A stretch of DNA of 64,000 nucleotides from positions 310,001 to 374,000 of the forward strand of contig NZ_VIYJ01000005.1 of NCBI RefSeq assembly GCF_008087085.1, read 5' to 3'. Position 1 is the first letter of the stretch. Each line of letters begins with the position of its first letter. The stretch comes from Nocardioides rubriscoriae. Its GTDB lineage: Bacteria; Actinomycetota; Actinomycetes; Propionibacteriales; Nocardioidaceae. Below the pieces are notes generated by a model. It was not told where the DNA came from, did no database searches, and was given only the letters and a program-made list of their open reading frames with translations. A program made the position numbers and the translations under genes. Of this stretch, positions 17,761 through 27,113 are shown in pieces.

Positions 17761-18509
17761 AGGGTCTCGCCGGCAAGACCGCGGTGGTCACCGGCGCGAG
17801 CCGGGGCATCGGGTTCGGCGTGGCCCAACGGCTGGTCGCCGAGGGCGCGCGGGTGGTGATCACCGCCCGCAAGCCCGAGGCGCTGGCCGAGGCCGTCGAG
17901 GCGCTCGGTGGCGCCGAGCACGCGCTCGGCATCCCCGGCAACGCCGGCGACGCCGAGCACCGGGCGGCCGTGGCCGCAGCGGCCGTCGAGACCTTCGGCA
18001 GCCTCGACCTGCTGGTCAACAACACCGGCATCAACCCGGCGTTCGGCATGCTGATGGACCTCGACCTCGACGCCGCCCGCAAGATCATGGACGTCAACGT
18101 GATCGCTGCTCTCGGTTTCACCCAGGAGGCCCACAAGGTCTGGATGAAGGAGCACGGCGGGTCCGTCGTCAACGTGTCGTCGCTCAGCGGCGTGCGACCT
18201 GCGCCGTTCATCGCCTTCTACGGCGCCAGCAAGGCCGCCATGATCTCGATGACCGAGACCCTCGCCCAGGAGCTCGGTCCCGGCGTCCGCGTCAACGCGG
18301 TCGCCCCGGCCGTGGTCAAGACCAAGTTCGCCGAGGCCCTCTACGTCGGCCGCGAGGAGGAGGCCTCGGCCAACTACCCGATGAAGCGGCTCGGCGAGAT
18401 CGAGGACATCGGGGCGCTCACCGCGTTCCTGCTCTCCGACGACGCCTCGTGGATCACCGGGCAGACCGTCGTCGCCGACGGCGGCATCTCCCTGCAGGGC
18501 CAGCACTGA
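17757..18509 (+). CDS. SDR family oxidoreductase
   Basis: A 250-aa short-chain dehydrogenase from a GTG that overlaps the previous stop (GTGA). It shows the NAD(P) motif TGASRGIG, NNTG in place of NNAG, the catalytic serine in NVSSLSG, YGASK as the Y-x-x-x-K pair, and ITGQTVVADGG at the C-terminus. Full-length classical SDR. In this operon it may oxidise a hydroxyacyl-CoA or similar intermediate formed after FadE and hydratase steps. No hydratase or thiolase is encoded nearby. Confidence 0.87.
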   Translation: MKGLAGKTAVVTGASRGIGFGVAQRLVAEGARVVITARKPEALAEAVEALGGAEHALGIPGNAGDAEHRAAVAAAAVETFGSLDLLVNNTGINPAFGMLMDLDLDAARKIMDVNVIAALGFTQEAHKVWMKEHGGSVVNVSSLSGVRPAPFIAFYGASKAAMISMTETLAQELGPGVRVNAVAPAVVKTKFAEALYVGREEEASANYPMKRLGEIEDIGALTAFLLSDDASWITGQTVVADGGISLQGQH

Positions 18510-18522
18510 TGGGCCCGCGCTG

Positions 18523-19323
18523 ATGGGCCACCCGGCCCTGGAGGGCAAGGGCGCCGTCGTCACGGGGGCCGCGGGCGGCATCGGTCGCGCGCTGGCCACC
18601 CGGCTCGTGGCCGAGGGGGCGCGGGTCGTGGTCAACGACGTCGACGCCGACCTGCTCGCCGCCACCGCGGAGGAGATCGGGGCCGTCGCGGTGCCCGGCG
18701 ACTGCGCGTCGGCCGACGGGGTCGAGGAGCTCGTCGCCACGGCGACCCACGCGCTGGGCCGCATCGACGTCTACTGCGCCAACGCCGGCATCGACCGCAC
18801 GACGCCCGACAGCCTCCAGCTGCCCGACGCCGAGTGGGCGCAGATGCTCGAGGTCAACGTCATGGGTCACGTGCGGGCCGCCCGCGCGCTGGTCCCGGCG
18901 TGGCTCGACGACACCGGCGACGGGCGGGGCGGCCGGTTCGTGGTCACCGCGTCGGCGGCCGGGCTGCTGACGATGATCGGCGCGGCGGCGTACTCCACGA
19001 CCAAGCACGCGGCCGTCGGGTTCGCCGAGTGGCTGTCGATCACCTACGGCGACCGTGGGGTCGCCGTCCAGGCGATCTGCCCGCAGGGCGTGCAGACCGC
19101 GATGCTCGACCAGGCGGGCCCGCTCAAGGACCTGCTGTCGCACGACGAGGCCCTCGCCCCGTCGGCGGTCGCCGACGCCTGGGTCGCCTCGCTCGACGAC
19201 GACCGCTTCCTGGTGCTCCCCCACCCCGAGGTCGCCGGCTACTACGCCGCCCGCGCGACCTCGACCGACCGGTGGCTGGCCGGCATGCGCCGCCTGCAGA
19301 CCAAGGTGGACGGCCTCTCGTGA
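18523..19323 (+). CDS. SDR family oxidoreductase
   Basis: A 266-aa short-chain dehydrogenase. Motifs are TGAAGGIG, CANAG, the serine in TASAAG, and the Y-x-x-x-K pair in AYSTTKHA. The C-terminus (HPEVAGYYAARATSTDRWL) resembles actinobacterial SDRs found beside FadE genes. ATG 18523 lies 13 bp after the preceding gene. Its stop overlaps the start of the phosphotransferase gene, indicating one operon. It is unlike the preceding SDR beyond the family motifs, so the two probably act on different intermediates. Confidence 0.86.
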   Translation: MGHPALEGKGAVVTGAAGGIGRALATRLVAEGARVVVNDVDADLLAATAEEIGAVAVPGDCASADGVEELVATATHALGRIDVYCANAGIDRTTPDSLQLPDAEWAQMLEVNVMGHVRAARALVPAWLDDTGDGRGGRFVVTASAAGLLTMIGAAAYSTTKHAAVGFAEWLSITYGDRGVAVQAICPQGVQTAMLDQAGPLKDLLSHDEALAPSAVADAWVASLDDDRFLVLPHPEVAGYYAARATSTDRWLAGMRRLQTKVDGLS

Positions 19324-20345
19324 GCGTCCCGGGCTTCGACACCGACGCGTTCCGGCGCTGGTACGACGGCGTGCGGCCCGGCGAGCTGGCCGGCCCGGTG
19401 GAGGCGTCGCTGATCTCGGGCGGCAAGTCCAACCTCACCTACACCGTCACCGACGGCGGCTCGACGTTCATCGTGCGACGACCGCCGCTGGGCCACGTGC
19501 AGGCCACCGCCCACGACATGGGGCGTGAGTACACCGCGATGTCGGCGCTCGCCGAGTCGGGCGTGCCCGTGCCGAAGACCTACGCCCACTGCACCGACGA
19601 GTCGGTGCTCGGGGCGCAGTTCTACGTGATGGAGAAGGTGCCGGGCGAGGCCTACCGCACTGCCGTCCAGCTCGAGCCGCTCGGGCCCGACACCACCGCC
19701 CACCTCGCGCGCTCGATGGTCGAGGTGCTGGCCCGGCTGCACTCGGTGGTGCCCGACGAGGTGGGGCTCGGTGACTTCGGGCGCCCGGCCGGTTTCCTCG
19801 AGCGGCAGGTACGCCGCTGGGGCCGCCAGCTCGAGGGCTCCGCCACCCGTCCGCTGCCCGACGCCGAGGCCCTGCTGGCCCGGCTGGCCGGCTCGGTGCC
19901 GCCCGACGGTGCCCCCGGCATCGTCCACGGCGACTACCGCCTCGACAACCTGCTCTGCGTCGCCGACGACGAGGCGCCGGTGAAGGCCGTGGTCGACTGG
20001 GAGATGGCCACCCTCGGCGACCCGCTCACCGACGTCGCGCTGCTGCTGGTCTACGACACCCTGGGCCACCTCACCGGCGGCGGCGCGGTCGCCGACGCCA
20101 GCGCCGCACCCGGCTACCCCGACCGCGACACCCAGCTGGCGACGTACGTCGACGCCGGCGGCCGCGAGCTCGGCGACCTGTCCTTCCACCTCGGCCTGGC
20201 CTACCTCAAGATCGCGGTCATCCTCGAGGGCATCCACCACCGCTACCTCGCCGGCCAGACCGTCGGCGACGGCTTCGACCGCGTCGGCGAGGCCGTCGAG
20301 CCGCTGCTGGCCGCGGGCCTGGACGCGACGGGCGACGGTGGTTGA
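19320..20345 (+). CDS. APH-fold phosphotransferase (ACAD10/11 N-domain-like)
   Basis: A 341-aa aminoglycoside phosphotransferase/choline kinase-fold protein, starting at GTG 19320 (GTGA overlap). Kinase motifs are GGKSNLTYTV, the catalytic loop VHGDYRLDNLL and the metal-binding DWEMATLGDPLTD. Homologues fused to or next to acyl-CoA dehydrogenases (ACAD10/11, mycobacterial FadE36-type) phosphorylate 4-hydroxyacyl-CoAs to allow beta-oxidation. Context supports the same role here. The stop codon lies inside a REP-like repeat, so the last residues are repeat-encoded. Confidence 0.86.
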   Translation: MSVPGFDTDAFRRWYDGVRPGELAGPVEASLISGGKSNLTYTVTDGGSTFIVRRPPLGHVQATAHDMGREYTAMSALAESGVPVPKTYAHCTDESVLGAQFYVMEKVPGEAYRTAVQLEPLGPDTTAHLARSMVEVLARLHSVVPDEVGLGDFGRPAGFLERQVRRWGRQLEGSATRPLPDAEALLARLAGSVPPDGAPGIVHGDYRLDNLLCVADDEAPVKAVVDWEMATLGDPLTDVALLLVYDTLGHLTGGGAVADASAAPGYPDRDTQLATYVDAGGRELGDLSFHLGLAYLKIAVILEGIHHRYLAGQTVGDGFDRVGEAVEPLLAAGLDATGDGG

Positions 20346-20450
20346 GGTGCGAGCGCAGCGAGCCTCGAAACCCCGTCCGACCCGACGTGCGTCGACCCCG
20401 CCCGGCGGGGGTCTCGAGGCTCGTCGCTAGCGCTCCTCACACCTCGACCA
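20337..20450. repeat. REP-like inverted pair
   Basis: Two inverted copies of a repeat of about 43 bp. The first starts GGTGGTTGAGGTGCGAGCGC at 20337 and runs to about 20372. The second, reversed, ends near 20450 and contains CTCGAGGCTCGTCGCTAGCG. Together they could fold into a large hairpin. The same unit recurs at 49955 and 51443. It overlaps the 3' end of the phosphotransferase gene. Confidence 0.8.
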
Positions 20451-20472
20451 GCGTCCCCGAAAGGACAACCCC

Positions 20473-21639
20473 ATGGACCTCTCCCTCAACGACGAGCAGC
20501 AGGCCTTCCGTCAGGCGGCGCGCGACTTCCTCGACAAGGAGGCGATCCCGCACCGCACGCAGTGGGACCGTGACGAGTCGGTCGACCTGGCGATCGTGCC
20601 CAAGATGGCCGAGCTCGGGTTCTTCGGGCTCACCATCCCCGAGGAGTACGGCGGGCTCGGCGGCGACTACGTGACCTACGCCCTGGCGATGGAGGAGCTC
20701 GGGCGGGCCGACTCGGCGCTGCGCGGGATCGTGTCGGTCAGCAGCGGGCTGGTCGGCAAGTCGATCCTCTTCCACGGCACCGAGGAGCAGAAGCAGGAGT
20801 GGCTGCCGCAGCTCGCGGTGGCCGACAAGCTGGGGTGCTTCGGGCTCACCGAGCCCGGCACCGGCTCCGACGCCGGCAACCTGACCTCACGGGCCGTCAA
20901 GGACGGTGACGACTACCTCCTGACCGGCCAGAAGCTCTTCATCACCAACGGCACCTGGGCCGACGTCGCGCTCGTCTTCGCCCGCACGGGCGAGCCCGAC
21001 TCCGGCCCGCGCGGGGTGAGCGCCTTCCTGGTCCCGACCGACTCCCCCGGCTTCGAGGCGCGCGAGATCAAGGGCAAGCTCGGCCTGCGCGGGCAGGCGA
21101 CCGCCGAGCTCTTCCTCGACGAGGTCCGCGTTCCGGCCGCGGCCATGCTCGGCGGACCCGAGGGCGAGGGCCGCGGCTTCAAGGTCGCGATGTCGACGCT
21201 CGACAAGGGCCGGCTCGCGGTCGCCGCCGGCTGCGTCGGCATCGTCCAGGGCTGCCTGGAGACCTCGGTCGACTACGCCAAGAACCGCACCCAGTTCGGC
21301 CGCCCGATCGCGGGCTTCCAGCTGGTCCAGGACATGATCGCCGACATCTCCCTCGACGCCGACGCCGCGCGCCTGCTCGTGTGGCGCTGCGCCGACCTGA
21401 TCGACCGCCACGAGCCGTTCGGCGTCGCGGCGTCCAAGGCCAAGCTCTTCGCCTCCGAGGCCGCCGTGCGCGCGGCCAACCTGGCCATCCAGATCCACGG
21501 CGGCAGCGGGTACATCGACGAGTACCCCGCGGCCAAGTACCTCCGCGACGCCCGCGTGATGACGCTCTACGAAGGCACCTCGCAGATCCAGAAGCTGCTC
21601 ATCGGGCGCGACGAGACCGGCATCAACGCGTTCGTCTGA
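20473..21639 (+). CDS. Acyl-CoA dehydrogenase (short-chain/FadE25-like)
   Basis: A 388-aa acyl-CoA dehydrogenase of the canonical homotetrameric kind. Motifs: GCFGLTEPGTGSDAGNL for FAD, FITNGTWADV, RTQFGRPIAGFQLVQ, QIHGGSGYIDEYPAAKYLRDA, and the catalytic glutamate in MTLYEGTSQIQ. This is the complete set, unlike the two FadE subunits upstream. It most resembles short- or medium-chain dehydrogenases. A weak AAAGGAC lies before the ATG. A REP-like element separates it from the upstream operon, so it may be transcribed on its own. Confidence 0.9.
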   Translation: MDLSLNDEQQAFRQAARDFLDKEAIPHRTQWDRDESVDLAIVPKMAELGFFGLTIPEEYGGLGGDYVTYALAMEELGRADSALRGIVSVSSGLVGKSILFHGTEEQKQEWLPQLAVADKLGCFGLTEPGTGSDAGNLTSRAVKDGDDYLLTGQKLFITNGTWADVALVFARTGEPDSGPRGVSAFLVPTDSPGFEAREIKGKLGLRGQATAELFLDEVRVPAAAMLGGPEGEGRGFKVAMSTLDKGRLAVAAGCVGIVQGCLETSVDYAKNRTQFGRPIAGFQLVQDMIADISLDADAARLLVWRCADLIDRHEPFGVAASKAKLFASEAAVRAANLAIQIHGGSGYIDEYPAAKYLRDARVMTLYEGTSQIQKLLIGRDETGINAFV

Positions 21640-21723
21640 CCGCGGGTCTCCGCGCCCGGCGGCCGCCGGGCGCGGAGGTCTGGACCACCTTCGTCGGATT
21701 CGGCTTGTCGCCACATCTAAGTC

Positions 21724-21750
21724 TAGTGTTTGGGTATGTTTACACGTGTA
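21724..21750 (+). promoter_or_regulatory. Leaderless promoter -10 and start-overlapping palindrome
   Basis: TAGTGT (21724-21729) lies 6 nt before ATG 21736, the spacing of a -10 box on a leaderless mRNA. The perfect palindrome TACACGTGTA (21741-21750) overlaps codons 2-5 of the gene and could bind a repressor. Confidence 0.5.
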
Positions 21751-23196
21751 CAGCGAACGGTGGCCTGCCTCGTCCTCACCGCCACCGTGATGGCGACCTC
21801 CCCGGGCCCCGCCACAGCGGGTGTCACCCCGGTCGCGGCGTCGCAACGCCACGACGACCCGCCCCGCGTGCGCGGCGAGCTCCCCCGCAACCCGTGGTCC
21901 GGCCCCGCCGGCACCGCGACCATGCACGGCGACCCCGGCTCGTCCGACACGACCCCGCTGCGCGGACCGGGCCCCGACCCGCAGCCGGCACAGACCGTCC
22001 CCGTCCCGGGGGTGTGCCCGACGATCCTGGCCGGGCGCGACGGTGTGCCGCTGGCGCTGTGCACCGAGTACGCCGACCGCGCGCCGTCGGTCTACCTGCT
22101 CGACCCCACCACGTACCTGCCGCTGGCCCGGCTCCACCTCGAGGCCGGCGCGCTGCTCGGGGGCGTCTACGCCTACGTCGACCACCGTGACCGGTTGGTC
22201 ACCGTCGACGGCTCCGGCGCGATCGTGCTGGTCGCGCACGACCGCTCGGGCCCGGGCGGCACGTGGCGGCTCTTCGTGCAGCGCCGGATCCCCTTCACCG
22301 ACGCGGTCGCGCGCCTGTGCGGCAGCGCGACCTGCGACGCGCTGGTCACCGTCGCGCCCGGCTACGACGGCCGCATCTGGTTCGCGACCGCGCACGCCGC
22401 GGCCGGCTACGCCGATCCCGCCACCGGCCGGGTCGTCGTACGGCGCCTCGGCCGGCGGTCCGAGCGGATCGGCAACAGCATCTCGACGGTCCCCGACGGC
22501 ACGGTGGTCACCACCGACCACGCCACCTACCTGGTCCGCAGCGACCGACGTGGTCGGGTCCGGACGGTGTGGCGGCGGGCCTACGACCGGGGCCCGGCCC
22601 GCAAGCCGGGCCAGCTGACCTGGGGCAGCGGCGCGACCCCGACGCTGTTCGGTCCACGTACCGGTCACGAGTTCGTCGCGATCACCGACAACGCCCGCCC
22701 CCGCACCCGCGTGCTGGTCTACCGCACCGGCACCGGCGCACTGCGCTGCTCGATCCCGGTGCTCGGTCGCGACAACAGCGGCAGCGAGAACTCGCCGATC
22801 GGCTTCCGCCGCTCGATCTACGTCGCCAGCACCTACGGCTACCCCATCCCGGCCGGGACCACCGGGCCGTCCGACCCGGCGAGCGCCCCCTTCGTCGGCG
22901 GCCTGGAGAGGGTCGACCTGACCCGGCGCGGGTGCCGCAGCGTGTGGCGCAGCCCGGTCCGCTCGTCGGCGGTGCCCCGGCTCTCGACGGCCGAGGGCGT
23001 CATCTACACCGTCACCCGCAGCGAGACGCTGGCCTACGACCTGGTGCGTGTCTCACCGCGCACCGGACGGGTGCTCAGCCGGTCGCGGCTCGGCCACGGC
23101 CCGACCGCCGACACGCTGCAGATGGTCGGCTCGATCCTCGCCGATGGCACCCTGCTGCAGGGCACCATCGCCGGGCTGACGGTCACCCGGCGCTGA
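21736..23196 (+). CDS. Secreted beta-propeller-like protein of unknown function
   Basis: A 486-aa exported protein from ATG 21736. It has a signal peptide (CLVLTATVMATSPGPATAG), a proline-rich stretch, then repeated short blades such as APSVYLLDPTTYLPLAR, DGRIWFATAHAA, RIGNSISTVPDG and VRVSPRTGRVLSRSRLG. These look like PQQ- or SMP-30-type propeller repeats that bind or sense small molecules. At least six cysteines are present, suggesting disulfides. No catalytic motif is recognised. It has its own probable leaderless promoter. Confidence 0.7.
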   Translation: MFTRVQRTVACLVLTATVMATSPGPATAGVTPVAASQRHDDPPRVRGELPRNPWSGPAGTATMHGDPGSSDTTPLRGPGPDPQPAQTVPVPGVCPTILAGRDGVPLALCTEYADRAPSVYLLDPTTYLPLARLHLEAGALLGGVYAYVDHRDRLVTVDGSGAIVLVAHDRSGPGGTWRLFVQRRIPFTDAVARLCGSATCDALVTVAPGYDGRIWFATAHAAAGYADPATGRVVVRRLGRRSERIGNSISTVPDGTVVTTDHATYLVRSDRRGRVRTVWRRAYDRGPARKPGQLTWGSGATPTLFGPRTGHEFVAITDNARPRTRVLVYRTGTGALRCSIPVLGRDNSGSENSPIGFRRSIYVASTYGYPIPAGTTGPSDPASAPFVGGLERVDLTRRGCRSVWRSPVRSSAVPRLSTAEGVIYTVTRSETLAYDLVRVSPRTGRVLSRSRLGHGPTADTLQMVGSILADGTLLQGTIAGLTVTRR

Positions 23197-23330
23197 GGTC
23201 GGGCTCAGGCCGGGGCCCGGCGGTCACGCGCGAGCCGACACGGGCGGGGGCATCGGGGCCCGCAGCGTCTCGTGTGACGGTCGCGTGAACTGGCCCCACG
23301 CTGTCGGTGCGCGCCCCCATACTGACGCGC

Positions 23331-26300
23331 ATGCGCCCCTCCCTCCTGGTCGTCGGCACGGTCGCCGCGGCCGTTCTCGCCGCTCCGATCCTCCCGGCCA
23401 CGGCCGACCCCGTACCGCCGACGCCGCCCCGCCCGGCGGCGACCGCCGGACAGTCGGGCGAGGTCCGCGAGCAGGTGCCCGACACGGTCGCCCGCCCGGT
23501 CGACCTGCGGCGGGCGACCCGGGCGGCCCGTTCGGCCCGTGCGGCCCGGGCGGCCGGTCGGTCGGGCACCGAGGGGGCCGGGTTCGACACGCCGCTGGTG
23601 ATGCCGTCGTCCTACCCCTTCCAATCGACGTTGCCCGAGCCCGAGCCCGAGCCGCTGGGCTCCGACGCCAGCACGCTCAGCGGCGTCCTGGCCCACTCCG
23701 ACCTGGCGCCGCAGGTCAACGACTGGATGGCGCAGAGCGACCTGGTCAGCGCCCAGGTCGTGGGGCGGTCGGTGCAGGGCCGCGACCTCTACCTCGTCAC
23801 GGTGACCGCCCCGGAGACCCCGACCCAGACCGCCCAGCAGGCCGCCTGGAAGGACGAGATCCGCAACGACCCGACCACGGCCGCCGCCGACGCCGCCCTG
23901 CAGACGGGCTACAAGACACCGATCTGGTTCAGCGCCAACATCCACGGCAACGAGTGGGAGGGCACCGACGGCATCATGGGCTACATCGCCGACCTGCTGG
24001 CTGCCGAGGACGACCCGGCGACCCAGGCGCTGGTCGCCGCGCACCGGCTCTACTTCTACCTGACGATCAACCCCGACGGGCGCACGATCGGCCAGCGGCC
24101 CGGCGTGCTCGGGCTCGACATCAACCGCGACATGATCACCAGCACCACGCCCGAGTCGGTCGCGTTCACCAAGGTGGCCCGGGCCGTGCAGCCGCTCTAC
24201 TCCGCCGACCTGCACGGCTACACCAACGTGCTCCAGGTCGAGCCCTGCGGGCCGCCGCACGGTGACAACTACGAGTACGACCTGTTCATCGGCCACGGCT
24301 ACGCCGCCGCGCTGCAGGTCGAGCGGGAGATGCTCGACGCCGCGATCCCGGGCAACCCGTTGCCGCTGGGCCAGATCACGATCCCCTATCGCGACACCCC
24401 GAGCGGCTGGGACGACTACCCCCCGGTCTTCACCGCCCAGTACACCGCCTACTACGGGGCCGTGACCAGCACCGTCGAGCTGCCGCTCCCCCGCACCGGC
24501 ACGACCCAGAACCCCGTCACCGCGGCGGTCAACACCGCCGTCGCCACGCAGACGATCACCAGCCTGGTCGACTACGTCTCGACCCACAGCGACGAGATGC
24601 TCGACAACCAGATCGAGGTCTTCCGCCGCGGTGAGGCCGGCGCCCCCAAGGTCCAGCTCACCGGGGCCGGCATCGCCGCCGTCCCCGGGCCGGCCGAGTG
24701 GAAGCCGCTGTGGGACGTCGCCGACGACCAGAACCCCGTCGACTACCCGCGCGCCTACGTCATCCCGCGCGGCGCCGACCAGCGCTCGCAGTCCGACGCC
24801 GACCGCGTGGTCGAGCACCTGCTCTTCAACGAGATCGAGGTCGGCACCCTCGACGCCGCGACCACGGTCGGCGGCACGACCTACCCCGCCGGCTCCTACG
24901 TCGTCGACATGCACCAGCCGCTGCGGGGCCTGGCCAACGCCCTGCTCGACGTCGGCTACGACATCTCCGACAAGGTGCCCTCGATGTACGACGTCTCGGC
25001 CTGGAGCTACTCCTACCTGTGGGGCGCGAGCGTCGACCCCGTCGGCACCACCTCCGACGCCCCCCTCGGCGCGACGACGCCGATCACCGCCCCGACCCCG
25101 GCCCCGGCCGCACCCACCGGGCCGCGCACCACCGTCTTCGACCTCGCAGGACTCGACGACCACCGTGCCCTCCACGACCTGCTCGACACCGGCGCCACCG
25201 TCAACACGACCCCCACCGGTGCGGTCGTCGTACCGGCCTCCGCGTACGCCGCGGCGGTGACGGCCACCGCGGCCCACGGCGTCGAGCTGCGCACCGCGAC
25301 CCCCGCGGAGGTGGCCGCCGCCGGCGGCGACGGGGCGCGCATCCTGAGCGACCTGCACGTCGGCTACGTCGGCACCCAGGAGGACACGCTCGCGCTGACC
25401 CAGATGGGCCTCGACGACCTCGAGGTCCTCGACAGCGCCACCATCAGCGCGGCGTCGCTGGCCGACGTCGACGTCCTGTGGGTCGGCTCCGACCTCGGGG
25501 TCACCGCCGGCAGCGCGGCCGACACCGCGCTGCGCGACTGGGTCGCCGGCGGCCACTCGATCGTGGGCCGCGACACCGCCGGCCTCGACGCGGCCGAGCA
25601 GTACGGCCTGCTCAGCGCCACGGCGACGTCGGGCGTGTCCAGCTCCAACGGGATCGTCGCCCTGACGACGCCCGCGGGCTCGCCGCTGGCACCCCACGCC
25701 CAGGACAGCGCGTTCGTCTACCCCGCGGTGAGCTTCACCGACCTCGGCGCCGGCACCGACGTCGCCCAGTCCTACGCCGCCGACCCCTTCCTGGCCGGGC
25801 ACTGGCGGCCCTCCTCGCTGGCGGCCGACGACGGCCCCGACTTCGCCGCCGGCAAGGCCGCCGTCATCAGCGCGGTCCGGCCGAACGGCTCTCGCGCGCT
25901 CGTCTTCGGCACCTCGGTGTTCTTCCGCACCCACACCGTGGCCGGCATCGGCCAGGGGGCCCGCGCGATCGAGTGGGCGGCCTCCGCGCCGGCCGTGCCG
26001 CTGCCCCCCGACCCGGTCACGCCGGGCACGCCGGTCGCGACGATCACCGGGGTGCGTCAGACCAGCAGCGCCACCTACCCCGACCGCGCCCGCGTCGTGG
26101 TGGCCGTGGCGCCCGCCGACGGCACCTCCGGCACCCCCACCGGCCGGGTGGTCGTCCGCGACACCACCGGTGTGCTGGCCCGCGGGCCGCTCGCGGGCGG
26201 TCGCGTGACCCTGACCCTGCCGGCCCGACGGCCCGGCACGCAGGAGGTCACCGCCAGCTTCGTCCCGGCCACCGCGTCGTACGCCGCCTCGACCAGCACC

Positions 26301-26612
26301 CCCGCCCGCGTCGTCACGCGCAAGGCGGCCAGCGGCACCACGACCCGCATCACCCAGCTCGCCGGACCCCGGATCAGGGTCACCGTCGGACTGCTCGGCG
26401 GCCGGGCCGGGGTACCGACCGGCCAGGTCAGGCTGCTGCTGGACGGCGAGGTCCTGCGGCGCCTGACGGCCCGGGTCAGCGACGCCGGACAGCTCCAGGT
26501 GGTGCTGCGCCTCACGTCGGGTCGACACCGGCTCCAGGCCCGCTACCTCGGCAGCGGCACCCTGCGGCCGAGCCGGTCGGCGACCCGGACGGTGTCGGCG
26601 CGCGGACGCTGA
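23331..26612 (+). CDS. Secreted M14 zinc carboxypeptidase with C-terminal Ig-like repeats
   Basis: A 1093-aa secreted protein. After a signal peptide (ATADP cleavage region near residue 25) comes an M14 domain. Zinc ligands are His205 and Glu208 in NIHGNEWEG and His295 in DLHGYT. The catalytic Glu is Glu383 in STVELP. A middle region of about 400 residues has no clear catalytic motif. The last 200 residues hold two Ig-like (Big_3-type) repeats (TGRVVVRD and TGQVRLLLDG). It probably trims peptides at the cell surface. CATACT lies 7 nt before the ATG, suggesting leaderless initiation. Confidence 0.85.
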   Translation: MRPSLLVVGTVAAAVLAAPILPATADPVPPTPPRPAATAGQSGEVREQVPDTVARPVDLRRATRAARSARAARAAGRSGTEGAGFDTPLVMPSSYPFQSTLPEPEPEPLGSDASTLSGVLAHSDLAPQVNDWMAQSDLVSAQVVGRSVQGRDLYLVTVTAPETPTQTAQQAAWKDEIRNDPTTAAADAALQTGYKTPIWFSANIHGNEWEGTDGIMGYIADLLAAEDDPATQALVAAHRLYFYLTINPDGRTIGQRPGVLGLDINRDMITSTTPESVAFTKVARAVQPLYSADLHGYTNVLQVEPCGPPHGDNYEYDLFIGHGYAAALQVEREMLDAAIPGNPLPLGQITIPYRDTPSGWDDYPPVFTAQYTAYYGAVTSTVELPLPRTGTTQNPVTAAVNTAVATQTITSLVDYVSTHSDEMLDNQIEVFRRGEAGAPKVQLTGAGIAAVPGPAEWKPLWDVADDQNPVDYPRAYVIPRGADQRSQSDADRVVEHLLFNEIEVGTLDAATTVGGTTYPAGSYVVDMHQPLRGLANALLDVGYDISDKVPSMYDVSAWSYSYLWGASVDPVGTTSDAPLGATTPITAPTPAPAAPTGPRTTVFDLAGLDDHRALHDLLDTGATVNTTPTGAVVVPASAYAAAVTATAAHGVELRTATPAEVAAAGGDGARILSDLHVGYVGTQEDTLALTQMGLDDLEVLDSATISAASLADVDVLWVGSDLGVTAGSAADTALRDWVAGGHSIVGRDTAGLDAAEQYGLLSATATSGVSSSNGIVALTTPAGSPLAPHAQDSAFVYPAVSFTDLGAGTDVAQSYAADPFLAGHWRPSSLAADDGPDFAAGKAAVISAVRPNGSRALVFGTSVFFRTHTVAGIGQGARAIEWAASAPAVPLPPDPVTPGTPVATITGVRQTSSATYPDRARVVVAVAPADGTSGTPTGRVVVRDTTGVLARGPLAGGRVTLTLPARRPGTQEVTASFVPATASYAASTSTPARVVTRKAASGTTTRITQLAGPRIRVTVGLLGGRAGVPTGQVRLLLDGEVLRRLTARVSDAGQLQVVLRLTSGRHRLQARYLGSGTLRPSRSATRTVSARGR

Positions 26613-26630
26613 CGTCGGGCGGGTCGGGGC

Positions 26631-27086
26631 TCACGGCGCCCGCCGCGACCGCCGCTCCACGACGGGCCGCACCTGGCGCGACTGCAGCCCGTGCGCCCGG
26701 AACGTCGCCGCGACCACCGGGTCCTTGCTGGTCATCAGGGCGAGCAGCAGGTGACCGCTGCCCAGCCGGGGGCCGTGGGTGATCCCGCGCAACCCGAGCG
26801 CGCGCACCAGCAGGTCGCGGGTCGCGTCGGTCAGGCGGCGACCGCCCCAGTCGGGCGGGTCGTCGAAGGGCGGGTTGACCGCGACCAGCACCGTCGGCAG
26901 GTCGATCCCGACCGCCTCGATCTCCTCCACGTCGAGGGTGTCGGCGCCCGCCAGCCACAGGTGGTCGAGACTCAGCCGCACCTCGTCGGGGTCGGCCCCG
27001 AGCTCGCGCAGCACGTCGCGCACCAGCCGGTCACCGAGCAGAGCGCGCAGCAGGTGGTGCGGGTGCACGTCGCGCCGGTCGACCAT
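26631..27086 (-). CDS. Clp N-terminal (ClpR) domain-like protein
   Basis: A 151-aa protein with two repeats of the Clp N-domain: HPHHLLRALLGD in the first half and GSGHLLLALMTSKDP in the second. No ATPase domain is present. Such stand-alone ClpN proteins may act as adaptors or bind unfolded segments. TACGGT is 6 nt before ATG 27086, the clearest leaderless -10 in this stretch. It ends 18 bp from the convergent M14 gene. The actual client is unknown. Confidence 0.75.
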   Translation of the reverse strand: MVDRRDVHPHHLLRALLGDRLVRDVLRELGADPDEVRLSLDHLWLAGADTLDVEEIEAVGIDLPTVLVAVNPPFDDPPDWGGRRLTDATRDLLVRALGLRGITHGPRLGSGHLLLALMTSKDPVVAATFRAHGLQSRQVRPVVERRSRRAP

Positions 27087-27113
27087 GGGGTCACCGTACG
27101 ACGAGCGGCCGGC

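Noticed and set aside
23205..26528. 1107-codon minus-strand frame opposite the M14 peptidase
   Set aside because: Low-complexity antisense product; the plus strand carries the zinc ligands, a signal peptide and a leaderless promoter.
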